From assembly GCA_015680685.1 (NCBI GenBank), contig MNCI01018990.1, forward strand, positions 127,228 to 178,099: DNA of 50,872 nt, read 5' to 3'. Numbering within the stretch: the stretch's first letter is position 1; each line of letters begins with the position of its first letter. The position numbers and the translations under genes were made by a program. This DNA is from Gnetum montanum. Its lineage: Eukaryota > Streptophyta > Gnetopsida > Gnetales > Gnetaceae. Shown piece by piece: positions 23,801 through 35,530 of this stretch. Below the pieces are notes generated by a model. That model had not been told where the DNA came from and searched no databases. It saw nothing but the letters and a program-made list of their open reading frames with translations.

Positions 23801-24764
23801 GATCTTAATTTTCATTGTTTGTATTACTCCACTTTGCTCTTAATATATGAGGAAAAACCTTTCAAATAATGTTTCATTATTATTTGGGTTATTGGACTCA
23901 GCTAGGGGTTTTTCCTTGACTTTTTTAAGAAGTTCTAACATGCCCTCTCATTATACATCTCCAAGAGGTGGAAGAAGTACTTTAGTTTGAAAAATATTAT
24001 AATGAATTGAAACATGTTGGGTGTTCAAATTAAGAAGGGAAAGAGGGCTCTAGGCTATCCTTCATTATATGTAGTTCAATAAGGTGGTAATTATTTATGT
24101 CTCCTTTAGGATTTCAATCGTATCTTAGAAGAACAAAAGCACAACCTATTCTTAAAAAGGACTAGATTTTATTAAACATTTCATAATCATGTTTGCTATC
24201 AGGATAATGGGAACATTATGCTTTTTGGTGAAGCTATGTCCATACTTGAAGTCAAGGTGGCACTACTACCCATTTAGAACTTTGAGTAACATATTAGCGA
24301 ATGATGTTTTGATTGAGCCTTTCTTAGTCTCATGAAACTTGTCGAACAACCATAGACCATAGTAGTTAAAAGCCCTCATGAAATTAGTCCTTCTACTACT
24401 AGCAAAGTAGATGTGTAGCACTTTGGAAAGAAAGGTAAAATGTAGCATTTTCTATGTATTTTGGGGACCATAAAAAAAGAGTTTCTTAGACTTGTGGATT
24501 GGTTGGAAGATTATTTCTACTACCACCTAATCAAGAAGAATACATTTTTTCCCAATTTCCTCAATATCATACTTTAGTGAATTTCCATGTGCTTGCAGAT
24601 AGTTCACAATCTACTCCATCAGGATAATCAAGAGTGTATTTATCATTTGTATGTCATCAAATACCTTACAAGTTGGTAGGTTTGGAGGCACTTTAGTAGC
24701 AAAGTAGGCTCTTCAACACCTAAGTCCAATAAGCTTTTTAAATAATTAAGATAGATAGGTTATG

Positions 24765-24769
24765 TTGCT
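24765..24769. repeat. Target-site duplication of element B, left copy
   Basis: TTGCT directly before the left LTR, identical to 31826-31830 directly after the right LTR. Confidence 0.85.
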
Positions 24770-25580
24770 TGATGAGTGGTGAGGTACCCCTACACTCAAC
24801 CATACGAATATGAGTGTGTTATGTATGATCTAATCGAACTCCATGGACTAAGTGCTTATACGCCTTAATGGAACACTCAGGGTTAATCAATCGTTGTCTT
24901 CCCAAACTTACTTGTATTGTCACGATTGTATGGTTAAGTAAGCTTGAGGTATATGATTTTTCTAAGTTTTATATTTTTTATGTCTTATACTAATAAAGGA
25001 GAGGGAAAGAGAACTAAGTGGCTGACTTACATTAACTATTCATTAATTAGTTTCTAAATGTTCCTAACACCAGTATTCATTCTCACTTGCCATACACATC
25101 CTAAACCAATGCAACGCTATTGGGATTACCAAATGCTAATCGTTATTGGGTTACCAAGTGCTACATGCATGCTCGAAGTGGTCGTACTAAGTGTATTTAA
25201 CTAAGGGGTTTGAAGGTTGAGAGAGATAATTAATTAGCTAGGAAAGCATTAAATAATAATTAATTAATAATTAGCTTAATTTTGTATGCTGCAAGGTTTA
25301 TCATAAAGTTTGTCTTTATTGTCGTACACAAAATTGTGCTCAGGTATAAATTGTTCGAATAAAGATCTGTTCACTCTTATGACTCCTAATGTGGGCACAT
25401 AGAAATTATTCTAACTCTGGAATGACTAAACTGCAAGAATCTGGCTAAGGGTCTAAGTCTAACTCCCTTCGGACCAAGGGCCCCACCTCTTATTTATAGA
25501 AGATGAGGCAGGACCTGATATCGCGTATGTGATATCATGTGGTGGATGTGATATCGCGTATGCGATATCGCAGCTCATCA
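24770..25580 (-). repeat. 3' LTR of element B
   Basis: This LTR is 811 bases, from TGATGAGTGG (24770) to GCTCATCA (25580) on the plus strand, with the polypurine-tract complement TACCCCCATGACT next to it. The TATA box complement TATTTATA is at 25491-25498, followed by three GATATCGCG-type words. Unlike the partner LTR this copy keeps a complete promoter region. Confidence 0.9.
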
Positions 25581-25593
25581 TACCCCCATGACT
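25581..25593 (-). other. Polypurine tract of element B (motif copy 3)
   Basis: On the minus strand AGTCATGGGGGTA leads directly into the TGATGAG start of the 3' LTR. Confidence 0.8.
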
Positions 25594-27947
25594 GAATGAA
25601 AACTCATCCTCAAGTTCCTTACAAAATATTGGGAAGGCATGGGATTATTGACTTGAATGATAACTAGTGGTGAATGGGATGATATGTGAATGGATCAACA
25701 TTACAATACATGACAATATTAGTGTTCATGACCACAAGAGTGAACACTATACACAATTGACATCTAGCCTTATTTGGCAGCTGAGAGAGAAGAGAAAGAG
25801 ACAAAAGGAGAGACCTGTTGTTATCGACGCCAAGATTGCACCTTCTGTTGTTCATCCATGAACGTGCCATAAATCTTGTTCCTTACACAACTGTTCCAGC
25901 ACCAGTCCATCCTGAGTGTTTCCTCCAGGTCTAGTCCATTGCTATAAGATTTCCATCTGCACACACAACACAGTCACATATGAGCAAGGATAAGTAAATC
26001 ACAATACAGTTGATACCTTGCCTCAGTGTAAGGTCCATTGGCTGAGTTGTGATATGGCTAATATAGATTTTAGAGATATAACATTAGTGACTACCCAAGG
26101 TGTAGGGGTTAGGAAAAATTGAAAAAATTGGACAAGGGCCCCCATGACTAAAAGCGATCCTCCAAGAGCGAGAGAATGGAAAAAGATAAGGAATAAGAAA
26201 GATGGAGAAAAAGAAACAACGACAATGCCGATAAAATGGATGTCAGAGATGGGAATGAACAAAACAAATGTTGATTGTGGAAATGTTTAAGGGAAATAAG
26301 TTAACTAATGTACCAAATAGGAATGCCAGTGGATCCTCCCCAAAGCAGTCCATGCCCTTTATGCCCTGACAAACCCACATTCAAAGAGTCCATAGGCTTT
26401 GGAAATGTCACTTGGGAGAAAGAGTTAAAGACTTAACCCCAAGAATTCACTAAAGAGAAAACAATGCATCAACCAAAATATGTCCTACTAATACAACCAA
26501 CAATGAGGTGAAAAACAAAGAAAGAATGATGGGAAGAAGACAATGGAATGGAGTTCCAAGAATAAGCTGGTGTACAGCCCCTTGTGTATTTATGGTTAAT
26601 GTGACTAAGTAGATCTCATTCCAAATCCAGCCTCAAAAAATCTACATCCAGTGACTTTGCATTAATACACATGGCTAATCTATCCACTTGAAGTAACAAG
26701 AATGCTTCTGCCAAAGAGTCACCACCATTCTAAGGTAACAAGGAAGGGAGAAGTAGGAAGCGAGAAAGGGAATTAGTTAGAGGGAACATGTTTGTTTAGT
26801 TCCATAACCAGTGCTTGTAGCCCAGATGATTATTTTGTCTACGGGATGTGCTTTGAATTATCACTTTTCTTTCTCTTTTCTTTTTGCGCGAGAACCACAC
26901 CATGCAAAGACTTATTTTTATTAGCTCAACTTCCAGAGAATGGAGCAGTGTTGTAATGGTAAGGAAAACTCAAGAAGAAAACATCCAAGCACCCAAGAGA
27001 ATAGCTAGCACAAATACATCAAATCCCCTTGAAGTTGCACCCTTTTCAGTCCTTGAGTCCTTCCTTAGTTTGAGAAATGCCCAATCACCAATTCATTAAT
27101 AGTTTTATTATTAAAAAAAGGAACTGTAAAGTTCCAAGCCAAGAGAGACCATAGAAATTTATGAATGCATGGATGACATGGACTCATTGCCTATTATATC
27201 AAGAGAACCGTACCTTAGTATCAACATTATAACTCAAAGGTAAAAACCAAACATTAGCAATCAATAGAATATAGTTCATACCACCATCAGGAGCACTTAT
27301 TAGGTGACGAATCTAACAAAACAACAACAACAAACAAGGACAAAAACAAAAACAAAAATAAACAAAACAAATAGTCACACAAAGAAATGAATAAGTATAA
27401 ATGATGTTGCAAAACAAAAATAAGAAAAGTTAAAGAAATTTGTAAAAAAAATGTGTAAAACAAAAAAATTAAAAAGGAACTAAGGGCTTCAAATGGTTAG
27501 CAGAGGTGGTCGTCTCCCCCATGACTGAGTTGAGAGGAGGAGATCCGAAATAGTGAGTAGGGTTGTCCCTTCTTAGAGGTATTATGTGCATTGACTATTC
27601 TAAATTCATGGAAGGGTTTGGTCTGTTGCACATTGATTAACAATCTCTTATTAGGGCTCTTGTTTGAATCTTTTAGGAATTTCCAACTTCCCCTAATTGA
27701 TGCTTTCAAGGTTAAGGCTTGGAAGTTGGCAATGGACTTGCTCTAGTGCATCTATGCTTTTGGTGTAAGTGCAAGTTATTCCCTTAGTTAGTTCCATGCA
27801 TGTTAGTGAGTTGCTCTCTTGATCAGCTATCAGCCACTGGGTTTCTTCTTATCAAGTGGCTACTGCATATAGGTACTTTTGTATGTTAATGTCTTGTGCA
27901 CACTGATTTCATGCAGGAAATGCTAAACTTTGCACAACCCATGATCT
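25594..27947 (-). other. 3' non-coding region of element B with two more polypurine-like motifs
   Basis: No supported gene. Motif copy 2 is at 26139-26149 and copy 1 at 27516-27526. From 27530 to 27947 the DNA is a remnant of the linker between protease and RT: on the minus strand a decayed version of the WGKLQIPESFKQEP phrase of A can be read near 27690-27650, after which the sequence jumps to the region that follows integrase in A. That places the deletion of all RT, RNase H and integrase sequence near 27540-27660. Blocks shared with A and C are at 26328-26341 and about 26893-26911. Confidence 0.7.
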
Positions 27948-28645
27948 CTACACGCAATTGCACCCTGTATCACTGTATGCAATGCATGAAACCTTCTTCT
28001 TCTTGATCTTTCCAAAAGTGTTCTCCTTATATATTTCCAGGGAAAGATTGCGGATTCCTATGCATGCATCTATAGTACTTAGCCATGCCCTTCCCATTAT
28101 TATTAGGAAGTCCCCTTCACTGTTATTCACTTGTATCACTAGGAAATTAGCTGGGTACGACCACCCACACATAGTGGTAATAATTTCCTCCACCAGTCCC
28201 AAGGGAACAGTGATGGACTGGTCGGCCAGCTCTAGGTGAAGTTCTAGGCTTTGTACATTTCTTGTGATATTAAGTTGACTCCAGAACCTGAATCCAGAAA
28301 AGCTTTGCATGGCTCATTCCCAATGATTTGGAGATAGATTAGGGGGCTTCTAGGATCAAATAATTTCCTAGGAAGGTGGCCAAACTTAATCCAATCAATA
28401 ATAGCATGTGTTAACATAACTATATGCATTGAGCTTGGTGTTTGGTTTGAAGGGAGCTTTGAAGCCTTGTTTGATGGGGAGGTGTTCAAAGGTTGAACCG
28501 CTTGTGGTTGTAAGGGATTGGTTGGACTGTTGGTTCTAAAGAAATATTTTTTCTTCCTATGGTTGTCAGAACCAATAGTGGGTTGAGGGTTTATAGCCCT
28601 TGTGGCATTACGTTGCTGCGGTTGAGTAGGGAGTTCCTCTTGCAT
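27948..28645 (-). pseudogene. Aspartic protease region of element B
   Basis: The active site FLDSGSGVNLIS is intact (near 28300-28265), and the flap and C-terminal parts are readable (CGWSYPANFLVIQVN, FLIIMGRAWLSTIDACIGI). A frameshift lies between the active site and the LELADQSITVPLGLVEE stretch. The frame ends after CNCV at 27948, at the same place where the matching region of A leads on towards RT. Gag and protease appear to have been one polyprotein. Confidence 0.85.
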
Positions 28646-30945
28646 TGCTGGAGCAGGTGGTAATGGAGCTATTGGTGTGAGAGTTGCAGGTGGATTTGGA
28701 GGATGGTATATTTATGGATTATCTTCTCTAGGAGAAGGAGTTCTATAATACTCATGGGCTTGGTAGTGATGTTGTGGTGTAACGTGACAAAGAGAGTCAC
28801 ATGGAGAGATCGGATGTTACACGTAGTAGCCATATGGGTTAGGTTGCCGATAGGGGTATTGTTGCCTTGGTGGTGGCATCCCCCATGACTGTGGGTAATG
28901 CCACTGTTGATGTTTCTCAATGGGTTGTGGTGGAGTTCCACTTGGATAATATGTTGAAGGTTGGTGGAACTGCCTTGGGTTACCTTGGGGATAAGGTAAC
29001 CGTTGGGGTGCTTGCCATTTATTTAGTCGTGGGTTGAGTGCATATACCCTAGACTCTTGTAGATGTGAGATCACTAGGCAACATCCCTTAGGATGGTCGT
29101 ATTAACATATCTCACATCCACCATCATTGTCCGTGTCTGAATCCACAACCTCTTCTGTGATGGCCATTTTTCCCTTACCCTTGTTACGTGCATTTTCCAC
29201 TTCTCTCTTTTTCTTTTTTTCGTGGTCACTACCTCGTTCCCTAGACTCCTCTACAATTTTGAGAACAGTTTCAAACCTACTATCCAGGGAGTCCCACATT
29301 TGGTCTACCTTTGTCGATACTTCTATTTTTAACTTTTGGAGAGAAAATTTTTCCTATTCACCATCTCTTTGAGTGGTGACTCTTCTTCCTCCTCACAAAA
29401 TCTCACTCCCCTTTTCCGGAGGAAAGGATCTCGGTTGTATTCTTCTGCGCTTTCTCTCTTTCATAGCTCACCTTCTTCTTTGGCTACTTGCTCTAGCAAT
29501 CTATGAATTTGATGAGACCTAAGCTCTGATAACCTTCCTTAGGCATATGTCCCAAGGGTTCTTCTTGTTTCATGCCTAAGTCCATCCACGAGATGGCGTA
29601 GTTGATCCTGCTATGAATAACCATGGCCAAGGCAACGATGTAATAGTGCGTAATAGAGGCCCATGGAAGCATCTAAGGGTTCATGATTTCCTTGCTTCCA
29701 TCCTTGGATTTGCTTCTGCAGGTTAGACACTCAGGAGTACATTTGGTACTTATCATTGAATAGTTCTAACATTGTACTCCACCTCCGAATGGATTCTGGT
29801 TCTAAGGACTGGTACCAGCTTTCAGCTTCTTTCACTAGTGTCCTTGGGAACAACTTCAATTTTTGCCATTTTTTTTCTATGTTTTGCAAGGCACATGCAT
29901 CGTGGAATTCTTGTAAATTATTTTGAGGATCAGCGTTGTATCCCCCTTCAAATCGTGGGATGTTGTTCATGTCTAACCTCTTGATCCTACTATCCTTTTG
30001 GTGCCTTGTTGGAAGCCTCCGTTATATCTAACATGCTTCTAGTTGCGAGTTGGGGTTCTTCATGATCATCTCGTTGATAGGGTCTATGGTGTCTACACAG
30101 TTCCCTACTCTCCCTTCTTTTATGCCTTGATTCCTTAGAGTGCCCTCGTCCTTGTTCTCGACTGTCTCATCAATGTTTTTCACTTCGTTTTCCCTTATCC
30201 TCACAATTGGTTTCCCTATGACTACATCTAGACCTTGAAGGAGAGGGTGAAGGTGATGATGAAGGTGAATAAAAAAGAGAACCATCACCATGACGATGTT
30301 TTCTACCTTCTCTTCTGTGGTCTCGGCCTTGATCGTGATCACGATCAACATGTTCACCCTTATCATGTGCTTGAGTTCCCTCAGTGAACACTTCACGTTC
30401 GTGGGTATCAGAACCAGGTTGTGAATAGTGGAGTGGGGGTTCTGATACATCACCTCTTGACCACTGTTGGGAGGAGGAACATCGTTTTGTGGGGAACCTA
30501 TTGAAGTAGGTTCGCCATCCTCAATTTCGCTCAAAACATGCGGAACGTCATGGGGCCATTTACCCTTTAAGGATGTATGGTATCTCTCTTGTGGCAAGTC
30601 CCTTTGACATTGTGCTTCTGTGCAATGATAGTCCCTTGTTTCATGATCGCATGCAACGTATTATGCATATAAAAGTAGCATGCCTATTCATGTGAGAGCA
30701 CGAAGGAGCATGTCAGGGACTGATCGATTTGGAGGCAACACTATGTTACCCTCCAAGTGTCTCCAATGGAGTTGTTCATCTTGGTGGAGAATAAAGGTGA
30801 AATCGGGTGCATACTCATCGGGATGAGTATATACCACATAGAACTATTGAGGAACTGGTGGATCTTAGTGACATGTATTATGCCGTCGACTACCTTTTGT
30901 GTTAGTCCTAGCCGATGAGGTGCTCTTATGTAAAGAAGAAGACAT
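28646..30945 (-). pseudogene. gag: gag of element B
   Basis: The start is ATG 30945-30943 (MSSSLHKSTSSARTN), matching C. It has the N-terminal block VVYTHPDEYAPDFTFILHQD, a His/Arg/Asp/Ser-rich linker (about 30400-30150), a core with FEGGYNADPQNNLQEFHDA and RRWSTMLELFNDKYQMY (29970-29731), an acidic region ending in the Cys/His cluster with YDHPKGCC near 29085, and a Gln/Pro/Tyr-rich tail (SWGMPPPRQQYPYRQPNP). The first half keeps one frame from 30945 to about 29730; the second half (29299 onward) is in another. Stops are mainly TAG/TAA where A or C has Gln. Confidence 0.85.
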
Positions 30946-31070
30946 CTTGTTTTGTTCGGTGTGCAATGTGTCATTATCTTATCTTTCTTTAATTAACCCT
31001 AAGGTTTCGTTCTAACGTTCCAACGATATGAATGATTTCCTATGTTCTACGCAATGCACAAACAACTAAG

Positions 31071-31088
31071 TCCCCAGAAACAGTGCCA
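31071..31088 (-). other. Primer binding site of element B, diverged
   Basis: On the minus strand TGGCACTGTTTCTGGGGA, one base inside the 5' LTR. It differs from the tRNA-Asp complement at four positions, more than in A or C. Confidence 0.7.
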
Positions 31089-31089
31089 A

Positions 31090-31825
31090 TGATGAGTGGC
31101 ACGGTATCCCTACACTCAACCATACGAATACGAGCGTTTCATGCATGATACGGTTGAACTCCAAGGACTAAGTGCTTATACACCTTAATGAAACACTCAG
31201 GGTTAATCAATCGTTGTCTTCCCAAACTTACTTGTATTGTCACGGTGGTATGGTTAAGTAAGCTTGAGGTATATGATTTTTCTAACTTTTATATTTTTTA
31301 TGTCTTATGCTAATAAAGGAGAGGGAGAGAGAACTAAGTGGCTAACTTACATTAACTAGTTTCTAAATGTTCCTAACACTAGTATCCGTTCCCACTTGCC
31401 GTGCACATCTTGAACTAGTGCAACGCTACTGGGATTACCAAACGCTAATCATTACTGGGTTACCAAGTGCTACACGCATGCTTGAAGCAGTTGTACTAAG
31501 TGTATTTAACTAAGGGGGTTGAAGGTTGAGAGAGATAATTAATTAGCTAGGAAAGCATTAAATAAAAATTAATTACTAATTAGCTTAATTCTGTATGTTG
31601 CAAGGTTTATCATAAAGTTTGTCTTTATTGCCATACTAAAAATTGTGCTTAGGTAAAAATTGTTTGAATAAAGATCAGTTCACTCTTATGACTCCTACTG
31701 TGGGCACACAGAAATAATTCTAACTCTGGAATGACTAAACTGCAAGAATCTGGCTAAGGGTCTAAGTCTAACTCCCTTATCGCATGGTGGATGTGATATC
31801 ACATACGCGATATCGGGGCTCATCA
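31090..31825 (-). repeat. 5' LTR of element B, promoter deleted
   Basis: This LTR is 736 bases against 811 in the partner. The missing 75 bases, near 31780, include the TATA box and the first GATATCGCG word: the sequence goes from TCTAACTCCCTTAT directly to CGCATGGTGGATGTGATATC. As the 5' LTR carries the promoter that drives the genomic RNA, this copy should be silent. The loss must have come after insertion, because the partner keeps the segment. The target duplication TTGCT follows at 31826-31830. Confidence 0.85.
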
Positions 31826-31830
31826 TTGCT

Positions 31831-32254
31831 CTTGATGTATTTCCTAACTAATGGCTTGTTTAAGTACTATTTTCCTTAAACTCCTTTCTCACATGAGAGG
31901 TTTCTTATTCTTTTTGGTAACATACTTGCAAACTTAGACCCACTACCCTAAAATTCATTTGAGCTCTCTAAAACTTGGAAAAGCGAACCCATGTATTTTA
32001 TTTATTGTAATATTCTTACTGGCATGTAAGGAGTTCACTCCAGCATGAAAATGAAAGTCACACATCTTATGTGATTCATGTGCAATAATAATGGATAGAA
32101 GTCTAAATAGGGTAGAACCCTATTTGGAATGCTAGCAGCATCTAGTGTTCTACATTTAACATGGGATAAGGTGATTAGTGACAAGTGGGTAGTGATAAAA
32201 TATATAGTCTATTAGAAATCCTAATTCTTCTACGAATAAATCATGACATTCTTA
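31831..32254. other. Spacer between elements B and C
   Basis: About 420 bases of AT-rich DNA with no open frame, no RNA gene and no repeat that I recognise. It is the only host DNA between two insertions of the same subfamily in opposite orientation. Confidence 0.5.
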
Positions 32255-32259
32255 GCTAT

Positions 32260-33046
32260 TGATGAGCCGTGATATCGCGTTGGCCCCTGCGATATCGCGT
32301 ACGCAATATTGCAGCCCATCACCAGTTCTATAAATAAGAGGTAGCTTTCCCTTATTTCTACATCTAGACCTAGACCCTTAGCCAAACTTTGGCATTTTTA
32401 CCATTCTAGAGATAGAATAATTTCCATGTGCCTGTAATAGGAGTCTCAAAGTGAACGGATCTTTATTCGAGCAAATTGTACCTAAGCACACATTTGTATA
32501 CAGAAATAAAGATGAACTTTCGAATAAACCTTGCAACATGTGGACTAAGCTAAATAAGACTTAATTACTGTTAAATGTTTAAATTCTTTCTTAGTTAACT
32601 AAATCTCTCTCAACCCTTAACTCTCCTAGTTAAGTGCATTCAGTGCGACCGCTTCGAGCATGTGCACTACGCTTGGTAACCCAGTAACGAATAGCGTTTG
32701 GTAATCCCAATAGCGTTGCATTAGTTTAGGGTGTGTATGGCAAGTGGGAACGGATACTGATGCTAGGATAATTAGAACTTAGTTAATGAAAGTTAGTCAT
32801 TTAGTCTCTTCACCTTTCTCCTCTTAGCATAGGCAATAAAAAGATAAAAGACATAAAAATCACATGCCTCAAGCTTACTTAACCATACAATCGTGACAAA
32901 TACAAGTAAGCTTGGAAAGAAAAAAATTGATTAACCTTAAGTGTTCCATAAGGCGCGTAAGCACTTAGTCCTTGGAGTTTGACCAGATCTTGCGTGTAAC
33001 GCTCGTATTCGAATGGTTGAGTGTAGGGGTACCTCACCACTCATCA
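32260..33046 (+). repeat. 5' LTR of element C
   Basis: This LTR is 787 bases, starting TGATGAGCCGTGATATCGCG and ending ACCACTCATCA. The TATA box is at 32329-32336 (TATAAATA), preceded by GATATCGCG-type palindromes and an inner AGCCCATCA. The R/U5 part shares GAGTGTAGGGGTACCTC with all family members. Confidence 0.9.
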
Positions 33047-33047
33047 T

Positions 33048-33065
33048 TGGCGTCGTTGCCAGGGA
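33048..33065 (+). other. Primer binding site of element C, tRNA-Asp type
   Basis: TGGCGTCGTTGCCAGGGA, one base after the LTR. It differs from the tRNA-Asp complement at two positions, both explicable as C to T or G to A changes. Confidence 0.8.
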
Positions 33066-33191
33066 CTTAGTTATTTTTGCACTACATAGAACATAGGAAA
33101 TCATCCACATTGTTAGGAAGCTTAAATGAACCCTTAGGGTTAATCAAGAAAAAATAAGATAACAGTAAATAGCACACCAAACGATACTAAA

Positions 33192-35530
33192 ATGTCTTCT
33201 TCTTCGAACAAGAGCACTTCACCACCTAGGAACAATACTAGAGACAGTCGGTGGCACAACACACATAACCAAGAACCGCCAATTCCTCAACAATTTAGTG
33301 TGGTATATATTCATCACGATGAATATATACTTGACTTTACCTTTATCTTCCATCAAGATGAACAACTGTGTTGGAGAGATTTGGAAGGTAACATAGTGTT
33401 GCCTCCAAACAGAGCAACCCCCAACATGCTCCTTTGTGCCCTTGCACGAATGGGCATGTTACAATTATATGTTGAGTACATTGCATGCGATTACAATGCA
33501 ATGGACTATCATCCCACTGAAGTGCAACATCAACGGGACTCACGGTAGGAGAGTTACCACACATCATTGAAGGGCAAAGGCCCCCATAATGCTTCATCCA
33601 TCTTAAACAAAATTGAGGATGGTGAACCTATTTTCATAGGTTCTTCACAAAATAATGCTCCCCCTCCTAACGATGGTTAGGAGGTGGTGTATCAAAACCT
33701 GTGCTCCATGATTCATAACCCTAGTTCTGATCCCCACAAACACCAAGTGTTCAATGAAGGAACACAAACACATGACAAGGGTGAGCATTTTGATCGTCAT
33801 CACGATCGAGGCCGAAACCACAGAAGAGAAGGTAGGGAACATCCTCATGACGATAGTTCTCCTTCTTCTTCCCCTTCATCATCACATTCACCCTCTTCTT
33901 CAACATCAGGACGCAGTCATAAGGAACCTAACCATGAGGATAAGGGTAAGCAAAATGAGAAACCTTGACGAGAGAGTTGAGAGCAAGGATGAGGGCACTC
34001 TAGAGAATCAAGGCATGAAAGAAGGGAAAGTAGGGAACTACGTAGACATCATAGACGCTATGAGAGAAATGACAACGAAGAACCCCTACTTGCAACCTAA
34101 AGCATGTTAGACATCACGGAGGCCTTTAGAATTCCTACAAGGCACCAGAAAGATAGCAGGATCAAGATATTAGACATGAATAATATCCCATGACTTGAGG
34201 GGGGATACAACATTGATCCTAAAAACCACTTATAGACATTTCACGATGCATGTTCCTTGTAGAACATCAAAAACGAATGGCAAAAATTAAAGTTGTTTCC
34301 AAGAAAACTCGTAAAAGAAGTGAAAAGCTGGTACCGGTCCTTAGAACCAGAAACCATTAGGAGGTGGAGTACAATGCTATAACTGTTTAATGATAAATAT
34401 CAAACGTACTCCTAAGTGTCCAACCTGTGAAAAAAAAATCCAAGGATGGAAGCAGGGAACTCAAGAATCCTTGGATGCTGCCATGGGCCACTATGACATT
34501 GTTACATCGTTGCCCAGGCCATGGTTACTTGCAATAGGACCAACTACGCCATCTTGTAGATGAACTTAGGCATGAAACTAGGAGAACCCTTGGAACATAT
34601 GCCCAAGGGAGATTATCTGAGCTTAGGTCCCATCGGATCCATAGATTGTTGGAGCAAGTAGCTAAGGAAGAAGGAGAGCTATGTAAGAGAGAAAGTATGA
34701 AATAATGCAACCTTGATCCTTCCCTCTAAAAAAGGGGAGTAAGATTCTGTGAGGAGGATGAGTCCACACTTGAAAAGTTGGTGCATAGGAAAAACTTGCC
34801 GCTACAAAAATTAACAACAGAAGTGTCGGCTAAGGTAGACCAAATGTGGAACTCCTTAGATAGTAGATTTGAAACCGTTCTGAAAATCGTAGAGGATTCT
34901 AAGGAGCAGGGTAGTGACCATGATAAAAAGAAGAAGAGGGATTTGGACCATGCACGTAACAAAGGTAAGGGTAAAATGGCTATCATTGAAGAGGTTGTGG
35001 ATTCTGATACAGACAATGATGGTGGATGTAAGATATGCCAATATGACCATCCTAAGGGATGCTGCCCAATAATCTCACATTTACAAGAGTCTGGGATGTA
35101 TGCGCTCAACCCAAGACTTAACAAACGGCAAGCACCCCGTCGATTACCTTATCCCCAAGGTAACCCAAGGTAGTTCCACCAGCCCTTAACGTATTATCCA
35201 AGTGGAACTCCACCACAACCTATTGAACAACACCAGTAGTGGCAATACCCACAGTCATGGGGGATGCCACCGCCAAGATAACAATACCCTTACCGGCAAC
35301 TGGATCCATATGGCTACTACGTGCAACAACCAATCTCTCCACCTGACTCTATAGGTTATGTGACACCACGATGTTACTACCAAACTTGGGAGTATTATAG
35401 GACTCCCTCTCCTAGGGGAGACACACCACATACATACCATTCTCTAAACCCATCCGCAACTCTTACACCGATAGCTCCACTACCACCTCCAGTGATGCAA
35501 GGGAAACTCCCCACTCAACCGTAGCAACGC
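33192..35530 (+). pseudogene. gag: gag of element C
   Basis: Starts MSSSSNKSTSPPRNN. The N-terminal block VVYIHHDEYILDFTFIFHQD is readable to about 33545, then a stop. The linker at 33770-33960 is rich in His, Arg, Asp, Ser and Glu (HHDRGRNHRREGREHPHDD followed by a Ser run). The core is frameshifted around 34170-34420. From 34778 a second frame carries an acidic and coiled region, the Cys/His cluster CKICQYDHPKGCC near 35025-35065, and the Pro/Gln/Tyr-rich tail up to 35524. In-frame stops in the tail stand where Gln is expected. The first part (33192-33968) is in a different frame from the second. Confidence 0.85.

Larger units (their letters stand above)
17015..24764. other. Gene-free AT-rich stretch of decayed repeat DNA
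   Basis: No coding frame of useful length and no LTR pair was recognised on either strand. Visible items are the G-rich stretch near 18308-18350, an inverted-repeat cluster at 19505-19621, a probable LTR edge at 20871, and a weak gag-like phrase (EEAIEWLKVHDKD, near 22310) that is too short to call. The base composition and lack of frames suggest old retrotransposon remnants. Confidence 0.5.
24770..31825 (-). mobile_element. Element B: non-autonomous gag-protease retrotransposon
   Basis: A 7.06 kb element on the minus strand with perfect TTGCT duplications. In its own sense: 5' LTR (31825-31090), primer site, gag, protease, a short remnant of the protease-RT linker, three polypurine-like motifs spread over 2 kb of non-coding DNA, and the 3' LTR (25580-24770). 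RT, RNase H, integrase and the third frame of element A are absent. The same architecture in element C shows that the deleted form itself spread, so this is an established non-autonomous subfamily of the gag-retaining type, which would need pol from a relative such as A. Confidence 0.9.

Noticed and set aside
24266-24448. 60-residue minus-strand frame left of element B
   Set aside because: It is short and isolated, and I could not match it to any retroelement or host domain.
26884-27099. 71-residue plus-strand frame in element B spacer
   Set aside because: It is antisense to the element with no domain; part of it is the conserved CATGCAAAGAC block shared as DNA.
28881-28890. Fourth polypurine-like motif in element B (and 35256-35266 in C)
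   Set aside because: It is in gag and encodes the conserved SWGMPPP phrase. Element A encodes the same residues there with a different base string, so protein coding explains it.
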